Assembly: GCA_027627225.1 (NCBI GenBank)
Contig: CM051034.1
Coordinates: forward strand, 7,850,058-7,914,057
Source: Congeria kusceri
Lineage: Eukaryota; Mollusca; Bivalvia; Myida; Dreissenidae
DNA: 64,000 nt
Reading direction: 5' to 3'
Shown: one piece after another, positions 1 to 14,600 of the stretch
Layout: each line of letters opens with the position of its first letter
Numbering within the stretch: position 1 is the first letter of the stretch
Position numbers and translations under genes: made by a program
The notes under the pieces: model-generated
The model's database searches: none
Told to the model about the DNA's origin: nothing
What the model saw: the letters and a program-made list of their open reading frames with translations, nothing else

Positions 1-9
1 TGTCCCTAC

Positions 10-171
10 CTTGGCGTTGAGTTCCCTGTCCTTCTTTGCCAGCTCTGCACTGAGTGCGGCAAGGTCTGGTACCCCGTCCCCGGCCCACTCTCCGGTCAAC
101 GGTACGCTGGACACCATCCTGGCAACCTCCTTCTCTAACCTCGTCACAATCTCGTTGTCACTGATCGTGTT
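10..171 (-). CDS. Visible exon 20 (162 nt, phase 0-0), gene continues beyond the window
   Basis: Acceptor ATTCTTACAG, donor AAG|GTAGGG. 54 residues: a helix (NEIVTRLEKEVARMVSS), a Gly/Pro/Trp linker (GEWAGDGVPD), then a second helix ending AKKDRELNAK. The donor shows that more exons lie to the left of position 1. Confidence 0.9.
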
Positions 172-2650
172 CTGTAAGAATGAATTGGAAATAAAATAAA
201 TGACCATGAAAAATTGTTCAAAGGTGTGATTTAATATAAACAGTGACGGTCAGTTGAACAAATTAAACATTTGTTTCAATTATTCAATGACTTACACATG
301 GCAATTTTATATTAGACTCATGAGAATGATATAAACAGTAAAGGACCAGTTAAACAAATAAATACTTAATAGTTATGTAATTCATTATTCAAAATAGGGA
401 ATCCATTATTCGCTTACTTAAAACATTGAAATAGTACAGAAGACTTGTATGAGTAAATCATTAAACATAAAGAAAATACAGTACTTTTGTAACGTGTTAC
501 CTTCAATGCTATTATCTCCTGCACCCTACATAGGAATGCCTCCAGCTGATGGAACAGTCTTGTCTTCTCCTCAAGATCCTTCTCTAACCGGTTAATCTGA
601 AACGCAGAAGCTTTGTCATCAACTTGATTTACAGGCTTACACAGACACTGGATAATATGACCATAACAAAATATACGAATCACTGATATGTGGCATTCAT
701 CAATCTATAAATAGAACACTGTGTGCCTGATACATCTCCCGGCTATAAATAGAACACAATGTACCAGGTACATCTCCAACCTATAAATAGAACACGATGT
801 ACAAGGTACATCTCCAACCTATAAATAATACGCGATGTACCAGGTACATCTCCAATCTATAAATAGAACACGATGTACAAGGGTACATCTCCTAAGTATA
901 AATAGAACACAGTGTACCAGGTACATCTCCAACCTATAAATAGAACACAATGTACCAGGTACATCTCCAACCTATAAATAGAACCAGGTACATCTCCAAC
1001 CTATAAATAGAAAACAATGTACCAGGTACATCTCCAACCTATAAATAGAACACACTGTACAAGGAATATTCTCCAAAGTATAGATAGAACACAATGTACC
1101 AGGTACATCTCCAACCTATAAATAGAACACAATGTACCAGGTACATCTCCAACCTATAAATAGAACATAATGCACCAGAGACTAGCACACAAAACAGCGT
1201 ACACACAGTATAAAACATGAATCTTTGAAGCCAATTTTAAGGGTACACTAATTATGTGACTGATTTTTTTTTCAAGAAATGATTATAAAAGAAAAAGATT
1301 TAAGAATAATGGAAACATAAAATAAATAAAGACATTTTTACATCAACTCTGCCAAAAATCAACATACATACTTAACAGAGTTTAGTGGTAAAAATCAAAT
1401 ATAGTTAGTAACAATGAATCAAAATACAACGACACTTCTCAGATTGTTGCGATCTGACAGTATAAAATTACGACATGTGATAGTGATGGCATGCTGCAAT
1501 AAAATTCTCAGTGAGGACACGTTACAACACTAGGTTATCTCACCTTCATCTTACGTCTATACGCAGGCCGAGTTCTTAACAGAGCCTGGGGACAGAAACA
1601 GCACCACATGCAGCAACAAAGACAGGCAGCAGACGGCACAGACCAGACATTTACTGTAGATATGTTGGACAATGGGTACTTTTGGGGAAGCAACCACCCA
1701 GACAAACAGTTTGATGTAGGTCTACTGCATTCAAGCAACATTGTTAATTCCAAATAGCTTATTAACTAGTTTAACATAGGTTAAAATCCAGCAAGAATAC
1801 TAATATGTTTTCTTACATTAGGAATCTTATATTGGCTATATTCACATTATGTTTTCAGAAGAGTATTTCACACACACTTTTTTTCACACATTTGGTGTTA
1901 TAAATTACTCATAGGGAATGAGTTTAGCATTCAAAATGTGTAACTGCTGTTGTCCCAACATTAGAGAGAGAACAAATGTACATATAAAATATTAATATGA
2001 ATATAAACAGTTGCAATAATAAACATTGTGGCTTTTAAAGCCTTTTTATGAGAATTGAAACTGTGGTGAATGTAAGTCACTTTCAGTGTTAAAGTGTTTA
2101 ACAACTCAAAGAGTGTATTCTCACCTCATCCTTAGCATGTTTGTTGTCCTTCTCGGCCAGACCAAGTTTGCGGTTGCTTTCCTGCGCCTGCGACTTCCAG
2201 GAATTGAGGTCAAACTCGCTGGCCATCTCTCGCGCCGAGTCAGATTCTCGCGTCTAAAATGTGCAACGTTAAACAAGAAGTTATAGATGTATTATACTTC
2301 ATTTGTGGGGCGTCGTGGGAAAACCGGACTTAATGCATGTGTGTAAAGTGTCATCCCGGATTAGCCTGTGCAGTGCGCACAGGCTAATCCGGGATGACAC
2401 TTTTTGCCTAAAGTGGATTTATTGTTAGAAGACACTTCAATGAAACAGAAAATACCATAAAAGCGGAAAGCGCCATCCCGGATTAGCCTGTGTGGACTGC
2501 ACAGGCTAATCCGGGACGGCACTTTACGCACATGCATTAAGTCCGGTTTTCCCACGATTTTATAACAATTCTAATAATCATGATTAAACATTACTGCATT
2601 TGATCTAAAATTATTCTAATTCTATTCATACTATTTATTATTATTATTAT

Positions 2651-2689
<39 letters not shown>

Positions 2690-5600
2690 TGGTGGTGGTG
2701 GTGGTGGTGGTGGTGGTGGTGGTGGTAGTGGTAGTGGTAGTAGTAGTAGTAGTAGTAGTAGTAGTTTATTATTGTGACATGTACATATAAAAACGGTAAA
2801 TAACAACAGTAGTAATAACTTAGTAGAGCACCCGGCCCCGTGGGCCTATAAGTCACACAAATGATTATCTTATTAATAAAACTGTTAACTATGTACAATT
2901 GTATATACAAATTGATAAACATAACAGTAATACGAGTCATATATACAAGATAAATTTGGTTATTGGTAATGCACTGAGAACATAATTTAAACATGCATGT
3001 TTAAGAAATGCGTATAATAGTTCGTACATGGTCTATAGGTATGAACACTGTATTATGTGAAGTTAGAATAAGACATCAAACATAGAATGGACATGGTTTT
3101 TGTTATTTTTTCACATAAAACTGACCATTTCATGTTGTTGATGTACGTTTATTATATAATGTCATTACATTTGGTATATTTAGCATTTTTTCATGACTTT
3201 TTCATTAAGACTGATTGTGTCTTTGAATATTTTTACTGTATTTATAAACTGTGTTCATGCACGCATGGACACTGTTCAATTTTTTGTGAAATTTTGGTAA
3301 ATGCATGTAAGTATATAGTTTTGTGGTAAGTTCAATTTTACTGATGCAGTTATATATGCAGGTGTCTATTGCACTAGTTACTCTGATAATTCTTAAATTA
3401 CAAATGGTAAACTGCATATAAAACACTGCTGTAATAAAACAGTTTATTCTATGTTTGACGTCTTATTCCAACTTCACATAATAGTGTGTTGTATGCTATT
3501 AGTGGTATAATACACTCTTTCTCTGAAGCGCACACTAAGTATTTTGCTAGTTTTCTAGGATATACATGTATCACATCAATTAGTTTGTTATTAATATATA
3601 TACATTAATATATGTATATGTTTTGTTTCTTATACTTTCAAGGTTCATAAAAATGCACATGATGGAGCCATCTTCAAATGTGTCCAATTATGTAATGAGT
3701 GACTAGTATATATTGTTTCAAGGGTCAAAGGTCATAATAAAGTCATTGACTTGCATGGCTGGAGAAAAACACATTTTGACATGAAATACAAGGCAGACAA
3801 ATGGCTGACGTACTGAAAGCTGTTTCTCTATGTGTTGTATTCTTTCTCTAAGTGTCAAAGCGCTGGTTGCTATGGAGACAGAATTGGTTCCCCTCCCACT
3901 GTCGGCAACACTTTCAACAAAGCTGGGTGCCGACGTGCCATGAATGTGTGAGGAATCCAATTTTCTGTACAGCATCTATTAAAATGAAAATAACAACCGT
4001 AAGTCATTGTTTAAAAGAATCTGTGAAACATATATAATTGAAGGTTACAACCTGATGGATGATGAACTAACACAATAACTGAATTTGTCAACTGATGTAT
4101 AAAATGTAATTGCATGTAGCAACAAATTAAATGGTAACTGCTACTATAATTTAATAACGAAGATAGAGTTAAAAAATAATTTTCTATTTAGTATTGTTTA
4201 TTGGTTAATAAACAACAATTGGGAGTTTGATGCTTAGGACCACGAGGCCATAAGTGCATACTGCATTAGAACGACAAATCATCGTTTATTAGCCGACAAA
4301 CAATGAAAATGGGAATACTATATTAATTCTAACTTGACCTGACAATATATTCTGCAATTACAATGCAAACCATATTTTATAGTTTCAGAACTTTTATTTC
4401 GGTTGTTTATTGGTAGTTTAACAACAGCAAATTGTGTTCTTTGTATAAAGAAAACATGCGCATGTCACGTTAGAATAACATGTTACATACCTCTTTATTT
4501 TGATCTTTAATATCATCAAAGCTGTCTTGCACAGTATCCACGAAACTGTCTGTGAGCCTGTTACTATCCCTGTGTGCCAGGGTTCCATTGTGGGGCAGTG
4601 GCAGAGCCGTAGAGTTCCTAGCTACCGAACTCTTGAGTTCATGACTGTGTCGCTCCTGTATCCATGGAGATATCGCCCTGCGACCTGAATCTGTGTCATT
4701 CTGAGAGCACTCTGTTTCTGACTGTAATGCTACAGCCACCTCTAGTTCCTCATCATTACCATGGGACCGGTTCTGATGTTGTCTGCTGCGATCCTGGTTG
4801 GCCGCATAGAGACTGGTTGCCTTGCCAACGCGGACCCAGCGTTCACCCCCTCTGCCTGCCGCCTCCATACGAGCCTCGATCTCGTGCCAGTGCTCGTCCT
4901 CGGTGCCTGTTTGGCCTCGAGGAGCATCTAGGCTCCTCATCAGATCCTCTAACATGTGATCCCGGGACAACTTCTGGCCTGGAGGTCTTGTGGTTTGGAC
5001 GCCGCCAGTGGAAGTCTGCAACCGCAAGATTATGTATATACACCCAAATACGTATATTTTTCAAAAGCATACATATTAAATATATATTAAATGTAAAACA
5101 GACCAGCAAATTTATTAGGCTGTTTCATTTCTTTCATAACACTGGAGCGTTAATGATGTTAGTGACTGTTCGAAAGGCACACTTTGTGACTTGTTTACTT
5201 TGGGGTAGCTGTTGCATCATATCACCATTAGCATAGTATTATTTTCTGTATTTGTTCATCGATTTTTTTCTCAAAGAATTATATTTCTCTTCAAGTACTT
5301 TGGTATTACATGTGTATTTGTACCTTTTGTAAGTGTGAAAACTTAAATGTGTAAACGTGAAGACATAAATGAGAACAATGAATGAAAGATGTCAATCTAG
5401 AACACTGCAAGAAGTCAGAAGGTGTACCCGAGTGATCGTCTCCTGTACCACCTCTCTAGGAGACACCCCACTTCCTGGCTGCGGTCCTGCAACAGACGAC
5501 ACATACAGGTCAGATAACCTGACTGGGAAAACACAATGGTTACCGAACCACATACAGGTATTTGAAGCAAACCCAAGTTCTTTAAGTTACATTGTGTCCT

Positions 5601-8600
5601 AGCCCTCCTACCTAATTAACTTACTAGCGACTCATGAAAGTTGGGACGAACTTTGAATCATAGCTGCAATTTCCAGCTATTTATTTTTAACTGAAAGATT
5701 TTAATTTTGGTGTGGCCTTGTGCTGTGGGGGGAAACCAGAGTACCCGGAGGAAACCCCACCTGTCCGTTATGGTGACCACCAACCAAACTCACTTACGCC
5801 GGGAGTGGGAAGCGAACCCGGGATGCCTAGGTGAGAAGCGAGTGTACCAACCACTGCGCTAGCCGGACAGCCATCCCAAGTGACAGGAAGCACACTGAAC
5901 ACCTACCGTCTGGCCCCTTTGTACTCCACTGCCCTGTAGGTTGGTTCTGCAGCGTCTGAAAAAGGGACAAACCAGTAAATCACAGCAAACATATACAATG
6001 AGATGACTGGTCCTCTAAAGCTAGAATATGACTGGTTCACATATACGGAGAGAAACAGGTCCTCTAGAACTGGTTCATTCTGGGTCAGTCAGTAGGATTT
6101 ATAAATAGAAATGTGAGAACCTGGTACTGGCTAATGATGCAGGGCACAGGTTCGTAGATTCGTACAAGGACAGCAATAGGTCAGGCCATCCTCCAACTGC
6201 TGTAAGGCCATTTGAACTCTGACCATACTATACACATGGGTGGACAGATGGACTGACATTAATCATGAGCAACTTACGTAAGTAGGTAAGCCATCCAAAC
6301 CTATTGCTGTAAAGGAACAGCAAGTGCTGTGAGGTAAGGACTATGCAAGCAGCTATGAGCACATGATGGGCACCCTACCTTGACGGCCATGTTAGCCTCG
6401 TGAAGACGCTTCCTCAGAACCTCGATCTCCACCTCGTGGCCACAGACGTCCTGCAGAACATGTGACAAAAATTAGCAGACGTTACAATACAATTATCAAA
6501 CCATATAGTCTAGTGCTTCCGCAATTCAATGCAACCGAAACTCGACAATTTTTTGCTATAAATGTATAATGTCAATTTACCCAGTAATAAGATTTAGCAT
6601 TGAGGATTAATATCCGAAAATAAAAACAAAACAAAACAAAATCAAATATAGGTGATGTCTAATTTGGGTTGCACCAGGATACAGACCATACATATTTATA
6701 TTACAAGTTAACTTTTTGCATTACATAGTGTGTTTTAAGCTATCTTGTAACATGCACAACTACACTACCTAGAACTCCTTATTATAATGCCATTTAGCTT
6801 TGATTCTCTGAGAATGTCATGGCATGAACGAAGAACTCCAAAGTGGAGAGATTGTATGCTGTTAACGCACTCTAAGCAAGGTGCTGCATTTGAGTCACAA
6901 TGTGAGAGCACAGTTTTCTGAATTAAATATCATAACATTATATCAAGGTTTTTTTCAGAATCAGGGAGGCAATCCACAGCCTTTAAATGGGAGAAATTCC
7001 AAGCTGTTTCCTTTAACTTGTCCTTAATTTTAATGCCAGTTTATATAAGGGGGAAATGTGCAGGGAAAACAGTTTGTTTTGGGTGAAGCAGTCTTATTTC
7101 GGCAGTAACTAACTGACACAACTGGCAAACCTACTTTTCCCTGTCGTAGCTGTGCGATGGTTCCCTGTAAGAGGGAGTTCAGCCTGTCAGCCTGCTCTAG
7201 CTGGTTCCTGGCCTCCTCTTCAACACTTGCCTTCTTCTGTAGAATCTGGTACTCAGCTTGCGGAATGGAAACATGTCCAGGGAACCGATTAAATTCCTGC
7301 ACAGACAAAAAAATAACCTGTCACTATTCAAACAAGTTGCTTAATGCACACACCCAAACTTGACAATTTAATTCTGGTTTACATCTGGTTTAGATGTAAA
7401 CCAGACTTAAATTCCTACACATGAATGCTTAAAGAGCACATAAAAATTGACAAATAAACCTGATACATACTATGTGCACTCAGTAATGAAGTACTTGTAC
7501 TTAGTATCAAACAAAATTATCCTGACATGTAAATTTGCAAAATAAACAAATAAAAATTTTCATTTCATGTTCTTTGGGTTGAATTGTATTTTTTTGTCTG
7601 GCATCAAAAATCACAAAAGAACTACTCATATGTTCTTACGACAGGTACTAATAATTTCACTGTATTTAACAAAGTCCCATAACTCTGAGACAAGAGGGCT
7701 ATGATGGCCCAAAGCCCTCACTGAGAACTGGTACAGATGAAGACCATACTGTTGTAACAAGTTTGAAAATTAAGGTATCTGAACAATACACAAAGAGAGA
7801 TAGGATTGATTTGATTTAAAACATCAGCTAGTGCCATTGAGCTAACTAAAGTATGAGTTGGGTAGTGGATGTGCAGTGTTTTTGCTAATGGTTCTCAAAT
7901 CATTTTTTTCGATATTCTTACCTGACCCTTTTTCATGAAGTCAGTGACAATTCTGGAAAATGCAGAAATAGCAGATTTTGATGTCTTTTTTGCAGACAGT
8001 TATGGAGAGCTAGTTGCAATGCAATAATTGTGATGGGTGTGCTATAACGTCAAGTTTTGCTTTTTTCTTTGACAATTTTCTGTCCAATGATGATCAATGA
8101 TGTCAATGCAGGTTCTGAAGCTATCAATGTTGCATGTATAAATAACTGCATGCAAGGTTTGCAACTGTTGAAAATCAAATTTTATCAATCGATTGTTATG
8201 GTCATACGCAAACTGTGTAAGTTCAGTCAACATTGATTTAAAAATCGTGTGTGCAAGCCAATTATTGATAACTTGTTGATATTGTTTCCACACACAAGGG
8301 GCAATAACTCTGGTGTTTCTGGCCCGAACATGCTTACATTCGACTTCACCTGTAATCTTACGTTCATAAACAAACTGTGCACAACTGGTGAAGATTGGAT
8401 GAGAAATGAAGTCTCTATCTTGAATAATGCCCAATTTTGTATATTTTTTGTACAAAAGCAAAGGGCTATAAATCCGGTGTTTCTGGCCCAATTTTGCTTA
8501 TATTCTATTTCACCTTTAATTTTATGGTCATTTACAAACTTTGCAAGATTGGTGAAGATTGAATGAAAAATGAAGTCTCTATCATGAATAATGCCCATTT

Positions 8601-11600
8601 TTGCCCATTTTTGTATATTTTTTTCACAAAGGGCACTAAGTCCGGTGTTTCTGGCCCAATTTTTTGTATATTCAGCTTGACCTGTAATCTTATGGTCATT
8701 AACAAACTGTGTAAGATTGATGAAGATTGGAAGAAAAATGAAGTCTCTATCCTGAACAATGTCCATTTTTGCATATTTGTTTCACAAACATAGGGCAATA
8801 ACTCCCATGTTTCTGGTCAGATCTTGCTTATATTCGACTTCAACTGTAAACTCATGGTCATAGACAAACTGTGCAAGATTGGTGAACATTTTATGAACAA
8901 GAGCTGTCAGAGTAGAGCGCGCTCGACTATTCGAAGTATTTCAGTTGGTACCTATTTGAGATAGTGAAAGGGGCATAAATTTGTTAAGGTTTCACACACT
9001 AATGAAATGGGGTAATATCGACTCAGTTCGTAACGTATCGGTGTCTCCGGTATACTTCGGACAACCGTCGGACGAAGATAATCGCAAAAAAATACATAAA
9101 TAAACATCGTGTATTTTGTAAATAAACCATAAACTAAAACAAAACATTTACTTTTTGGTTAGCAACTGCAATTATTCGACAGAATTAACGTATATTTGAT
9201 TTGTTGGGCATAAATAAAAAATATTGCATTTTGGCTTCGTGATTATCAAAATGGCGGCGCCCATGATCGTTTACTCTGTCAGTTAATATATTGTCTAAAC
9301 ACAAACAGTGAATCACCAAAAAGGTTTGTGAACGTATTCCCTGATCAAAGTGAGCGTGTTGATACGTTTTCTATACTGGTGTAATTATTAACGATGTGTC
9401 TACGGTACACAATCTCTTGAAGTGGGAGCCTTATGAAGGACTGTGGAATTTGTTGTTTTAATTTCTGAAAATATCTACCAACACAAACAGTGCTATCGTG
9501 GACTTGTATCTGTGACAATTGTGTGTGGAACATTTTATTCCTTTGAACGTTACTAGCTACTTCGGTGCCAGAATAGAGACTGTTGGCTCATTAATAGTGT
9601 TGTATAAATGCAAGACACACCATAAACCAGAAACAACATGTAATGAGTTGAAATCAAGAGAAGACTGGCTTGATATTTGCACCACATTGCATGCAGGTTT
9701 GTTTGACAATGGTGTTTATACTTGGAATTAATTTATTTGTTAAATATATGAACATCAATATTAAGTAAATTAATACAAGTATATGATTTTATATTTATTC
9801 AGATCTCATTCAAAACCATTTTCTATTGAAAAATATATTATTTATTTAATTTATAATGTCTTTTGATTTGTATATATTGCACCAGATTCCTATAATTTGT
9901 GCGTTAACTGATTCACATTTGAAAAAAATGATCCATAATCTGACATCTAAAGTCTAATAAATGGAGCTATATTCTCAATGTATGAAGTTAACAATGATCA
10001 TGTTTTAGTTACTTGTACTTATACAATATAGACTTAATAATTTGTATTTGCAGCTTCCTGGCTCAGGTTCCCTGATGTCACATCAATGGCAACATTTATA
10101 ACTTATCCTAGACAAATCATCATGGACTTTTCAGAAAAACAAAACAGTTCATCAGTTCAATTTTTCACAAGAATACACAGGTCCAGGAAACTATATTTCA
10201 CAAGAAGAATTTCCACCAACAATCACCAAGATTACAGTGCTTCTGTTCTTGGATTGAACACTTTTAATTTAATGATCTGCATTATTGTGCCCATGTTGAC
10301 AAAAGTTTTGATGTACACTTTTAAGTATCATCTTTTAGTTATATTAATACTTGATAATTTTTTTAAATGTTGCTTTGACAGCAATGACATGTAACCATAC
10401 GTAAATTAAAGTAAGTTTTTTCATGGATTATTATATGAACAAAATAAATTATAACATAGTTATTTATTATTTAATATTGGTTAAATGTTATTCATATTAT
10501 TAACTCAATAACATTGACTAAATTTATTGTATTCAAATGTAAAATATATTTTTGCAATACTACAACATGCAATTACAACAGTTTGTGTTAAATTTGCTGA
10601 TACACTTTGAGTAATTATTGAGTTAAATAGCAAACAAGTTAGGTGTTTCAGTTTTTAATTTAATCCCAAAATTACATGTAAAGCTCCTAAACTTTTATTT
10701 CAACTTAATCAAGTAAGACATTTGAATAAACTAGAGTGTGTGACAATGTTAGTCTAAATATGTCGGATAGATATTATTGTACAAATAACTGTTGTCAATT
10801 CTTTAACCCACCCTTCCATACTTAATTGATCAGCATATATTTCCAGTTAGAAATGGTAAAAGTTTATAGTTTTGCCTTGTTTATTTGTATTAACAATAAC
10901 ATTAATTTTGGCCGTTCACATACACTTGAACAATAGTTCAGAATTCACTTTAAAGTTGAAAGCACATTTTATAAAAGTGTTATTATTTGTGTTTAGAGGG
11001 GGTACTTTAACATTTTGCTTATTTGTCAATATATGATTGCTGTTAACATAACAAAGTTGTATATTTTATTTATGATTATGATAATGTATAGTCTTTTTTA
11101 ATTGTATATACATGGAAATAAATGTATTTTTAAACTACATAAAAAAGATATATGCTAGATCAACAGAAATTAAAACTGTTCAGTTCTTCTTGTGTTTTAC
11201 CCTCAGTAATTTGTTAACCTCGACAACTGTTGCTACAGGATTAATTTTAAATGATTTTATTCTTTGCAACACAAGCATGTCAGTTTGTTTTTATGTAAAT
11301 ACTAGGTTAAAAGATGGTTGGATAATTCATTCAGTTATTGGATGTCATGGGTCCTGTATGTTGGCATTTGTGTCCACTATAGTTTTCTGTGACGACTGTT
11401 TTCCGAGTGACTCTAATAATTATAGTAACAATTTTTAGTATTAGTTGTATTAGTTGTCTAAAATCATAGTTTAAGTCACCAAGCTGTTATTGGAATCAGA
11501 ATATTAGAATTTATGAAGTCTTGTGACATGTTCAGTTGTGATATGTACTAAAAACAGCATTTGGCACGTTACTGTACTAGGTTTTCAAAACCGACCCCTG

Positions 11601-14600
11601 TATACTTAAGCTGCAAATATTTCTGTGATATGAGTGTGAAAGTTCATACTTTTTTGGCATTTCATTTGCATAAGTATGTACATAATTTTAGTGGGCTCAA
11701 TTAACCTATACCCTTTACCTATGTGATCACAACTGACTTTAAAGTATGCACACTCATTTTCAAGTTAGTTGAATTTGTCCTTATTTTCGATACGGGTACT
11801 GTACATATTTTAATGTTTTTCTTTATATTGTTTATATAATCATCATACAGTTGTTATTATTCTGCTTATAGATGCCCGTGTAACTGTTATGAAGTTTAAA
11901 ATATGCTGAAAATAAAAAACATGAACAAGTTTTGTGGCTTTTTCTAATATGACATCATGTCTGCTTGAGCAATTTTTTTGTCCAAGGGGTGGCATTACAA
12001 AAATGCTAATAACTTTTTTATTACACAGTAAAAAGTCTTTAAATTTTGAAATACGGTGTCTTATTGATTGTAGATTATGATGAAAAAAAAATACACATTT
12101 GTGATCATGACCATTAGTGTGTGACTACCTTAAAATACAATATTTTTAAGTGAAGCCTTGTATAGGTTATACATTTTTGGAACAAAAACTTTAACCACAA
12201 AGTCTATGTAAAAAGTGGGCTAACTCTGTCAAAATACAAAACAGAGTTATGGGTAATGTTGCCCCTGATACCAGAGTTGATGACAAAGCTTAGTTCCAAG
12301 TTTCAAGTGAATAACTTATGTAGTTTTGAAGTAACAAAACTTTTGAAATATGAAGTTTAACCAGAGAATCTATGTAAAAAAGGGGCATAACTCTGTCAAA
12401 ATACAAAACATAGTTATGGGTAATGTTATCCCTGATACTAGAGTTGATGACGAAGGTTAGTTCCAAGTTTCAAGTGAATAACTTTATGGGTAATGTTATC
12501 CCTGATACTAGAGTTGATGACGAAGGTTAGTTCCAGGTTTCAAGTGAATAACTTATGTAGTTTTGAAGTTACCAAACTTTTGAATATAAACTTTAAACAG
12601 AAAATCTATGTGCAAAAGGGACATAACTCTATCAAAATAGAAAATAGAGTTATGGGGAATGTTCACCCTGCTAGTGGAGTTGATGACAAAGGTATATTCC
12701 AAGTTTCAAGTGAATAGCTTTTGTAGTATTGAAGTTTCAAAAATTTTGAATATTAACTTTAACCAGAAAATCTAAGTGAAAAAGGGGCATAAATCTGTCA
12801 AAATACAAAACAGAGTTATGGGGAATGTTGCCCCTGACACTGGAGTTGATGACAAAGGTTAGTACCAAGTTTCAAGTGAATAACTTATGTAGTTTTGAAG
12901 TTAAAATACTTTTGAATATAAACTTTAACCAGAAAATCTATGTGAAAAAGGGGCATTACTCTGTAAAAATACAAAACAGAGTTATACGGAATGTTGCCCT
13001 TGATACTGGAGTTGATGACAAAGGTTAGTTACAAGTTTCATGTGAATAACTTATGTAGTTTTGAAGTTACAAAACTTTTGAATATAAACTTGAACCAGAA
13101 AATCTAAGTGAAAAAGGAGCCTAACTATGTCAAAATACAAAACAGAGTTATAGGTAATGTTGCCCCTGACACTGGAGTTGATGACAAAGGTATATTGCAA
13201 GTTTCAAGTTAATAACTTATGTAGTTTTGAAGTTACAAGACTTTTGAATAAAAACTTTAACCAAATTCAGACGTGGACGCAGACGCCGGGGGTAGTAGGA
13301 AAGCTCACCTATTCTTCGAATAGTCGAGCTAAAAATGACGTCTATCCTGAATAATGTCCATTTTTGTAGATTTTTTCATAAACAAAGGGCAATAACTCTG
13401 GTGTTTGAAAAACGATCTGGCCCATTTTTGGCATCTGCTGACATCTTATGTTCATGCACAAACTGTGAAAGTTTGGTCAAGATGTAAAATAATGTCTATA
13501 TGCTGGAAAATGGAGTTTTTGCACTTTTTTTGCATGAAAAAGGGGCAATAACTCTAGTGTTACTGGTGTGATCTGGCCCAAAAACAATCCCATCTGAGAT
13601 TTTATGGTCATACACAAACTTTGCAAGTTTGGTTAAGATTGGATAAACTCCAGTGTGAGAACAAAACAAATTGTTGACGGCACACAGACGACGCAGGAGA
13701 GGTCCCATATACCAATAGCTCACTGAGCACTTCATGCTCAGGTGAGCTAACAGAATCCAATAAGCATAATGAGAACTTTACCTCTGGGCTGTTTCCCGAA
13801 AGGTCATTATTCTGGGTTTGCAGTCTAGACTGAAATTCTGCTAGCGATGCCTGTAGAACTATGATACGACGCTGACATTCCTCTAATGTCCTTGGCAACT
13901 TCATACTGCCAGACCGGATCTGGCTGCTGTCTAGTGTCTGCAAATTTGAAAGTGTGTAAAGCTGATGTAATCTTATATATATTTTAAAAAAATCCAATTT
14001 CATCTTATGACTGCAATATGTTGGTACAGAATCCATGCTGAAACTAAGTATCTATATGCCAAATGTTTAGAAATGTTGCATTTGGCAGTCAACTTATGTT
14101 GTGGTATTTTGAGGTTATCTGGGCTTCAAGAGATGGTGCTAATTTATTTTATAAATTGAAATAAAACCTCTATTAGAACTTTTCTGCGAAATATTTCATT
14201 ATAATCTTATAGCTGCAATATTTGTTGGTACAGCATTTATGATGAAACTATCCCAAATTTATGTTTTTCTAAGTCAAGCTAATTAAATCCATATGTTAAT
14301 TTTACTGTGAAAAAAAAAACCTTGCCTGTTCAGAGTTAAATTGCTCTAATATTCCTAGCAACCATGAACATCAAGTTTATAATGAAACACGTAAATTAGA
14401 TATATGCGTATGAGATCAAAGAGAGAAATATATGGACATCACATGTTGAATCCTATGGACATCACATGTTGAATCCTATGCATACAGTTAGATTTAGATA
14501 ATGATAATGCTGCTTTTTGAAATCATTTTATATTCGAGTATTGTGAGGTTATCTGGACTACAAGAGATTTATATTTCATCTTATCTGATATCCATGTATT

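Larger units (their letters stand above)
8897..13331. mobile_element. Family B element, copy 1, inserted in family A
   Basis: The left end is ACAAGAGCTGTCAGAG followed by GCTCGACTATTCGAAG. The right end is the hairpin at 13302-13330 (AGCTCACCTATTC, short loop, GAATAGTCGAGCT). The core from 12130 on has about six units of about 166 bp with GGGGCATAACTCTGTCAAAA-like text. A TTAA-flanked transposon interrupts it at 8988-12129. Copies without that insert lie at 23664-24152 and 58821-59372. Confidence 0.87.

Noticed and set aside
2591..2994. Minus-strand frames with poly-Pro, poly-Leu, poly-His and poly-Tyr
   Set aside because: They read through the trinucleotide microsatellite; open frames there are a property of the repeat.
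3954..3964. Acceptor TACAG for visible exon 16
   Set aside because: It would leave a phase mismatch with visible exon 15; the acceptor 11 bases upstream restores the frame and has the better pyrimidine tract.
7030..7134. Extension of visible exon 11 past its donor
   Set aside because: The open frame continues for about 35 codons after AAA|GTAGGT, but the donor is good and the added residues lack coiled-coil character.
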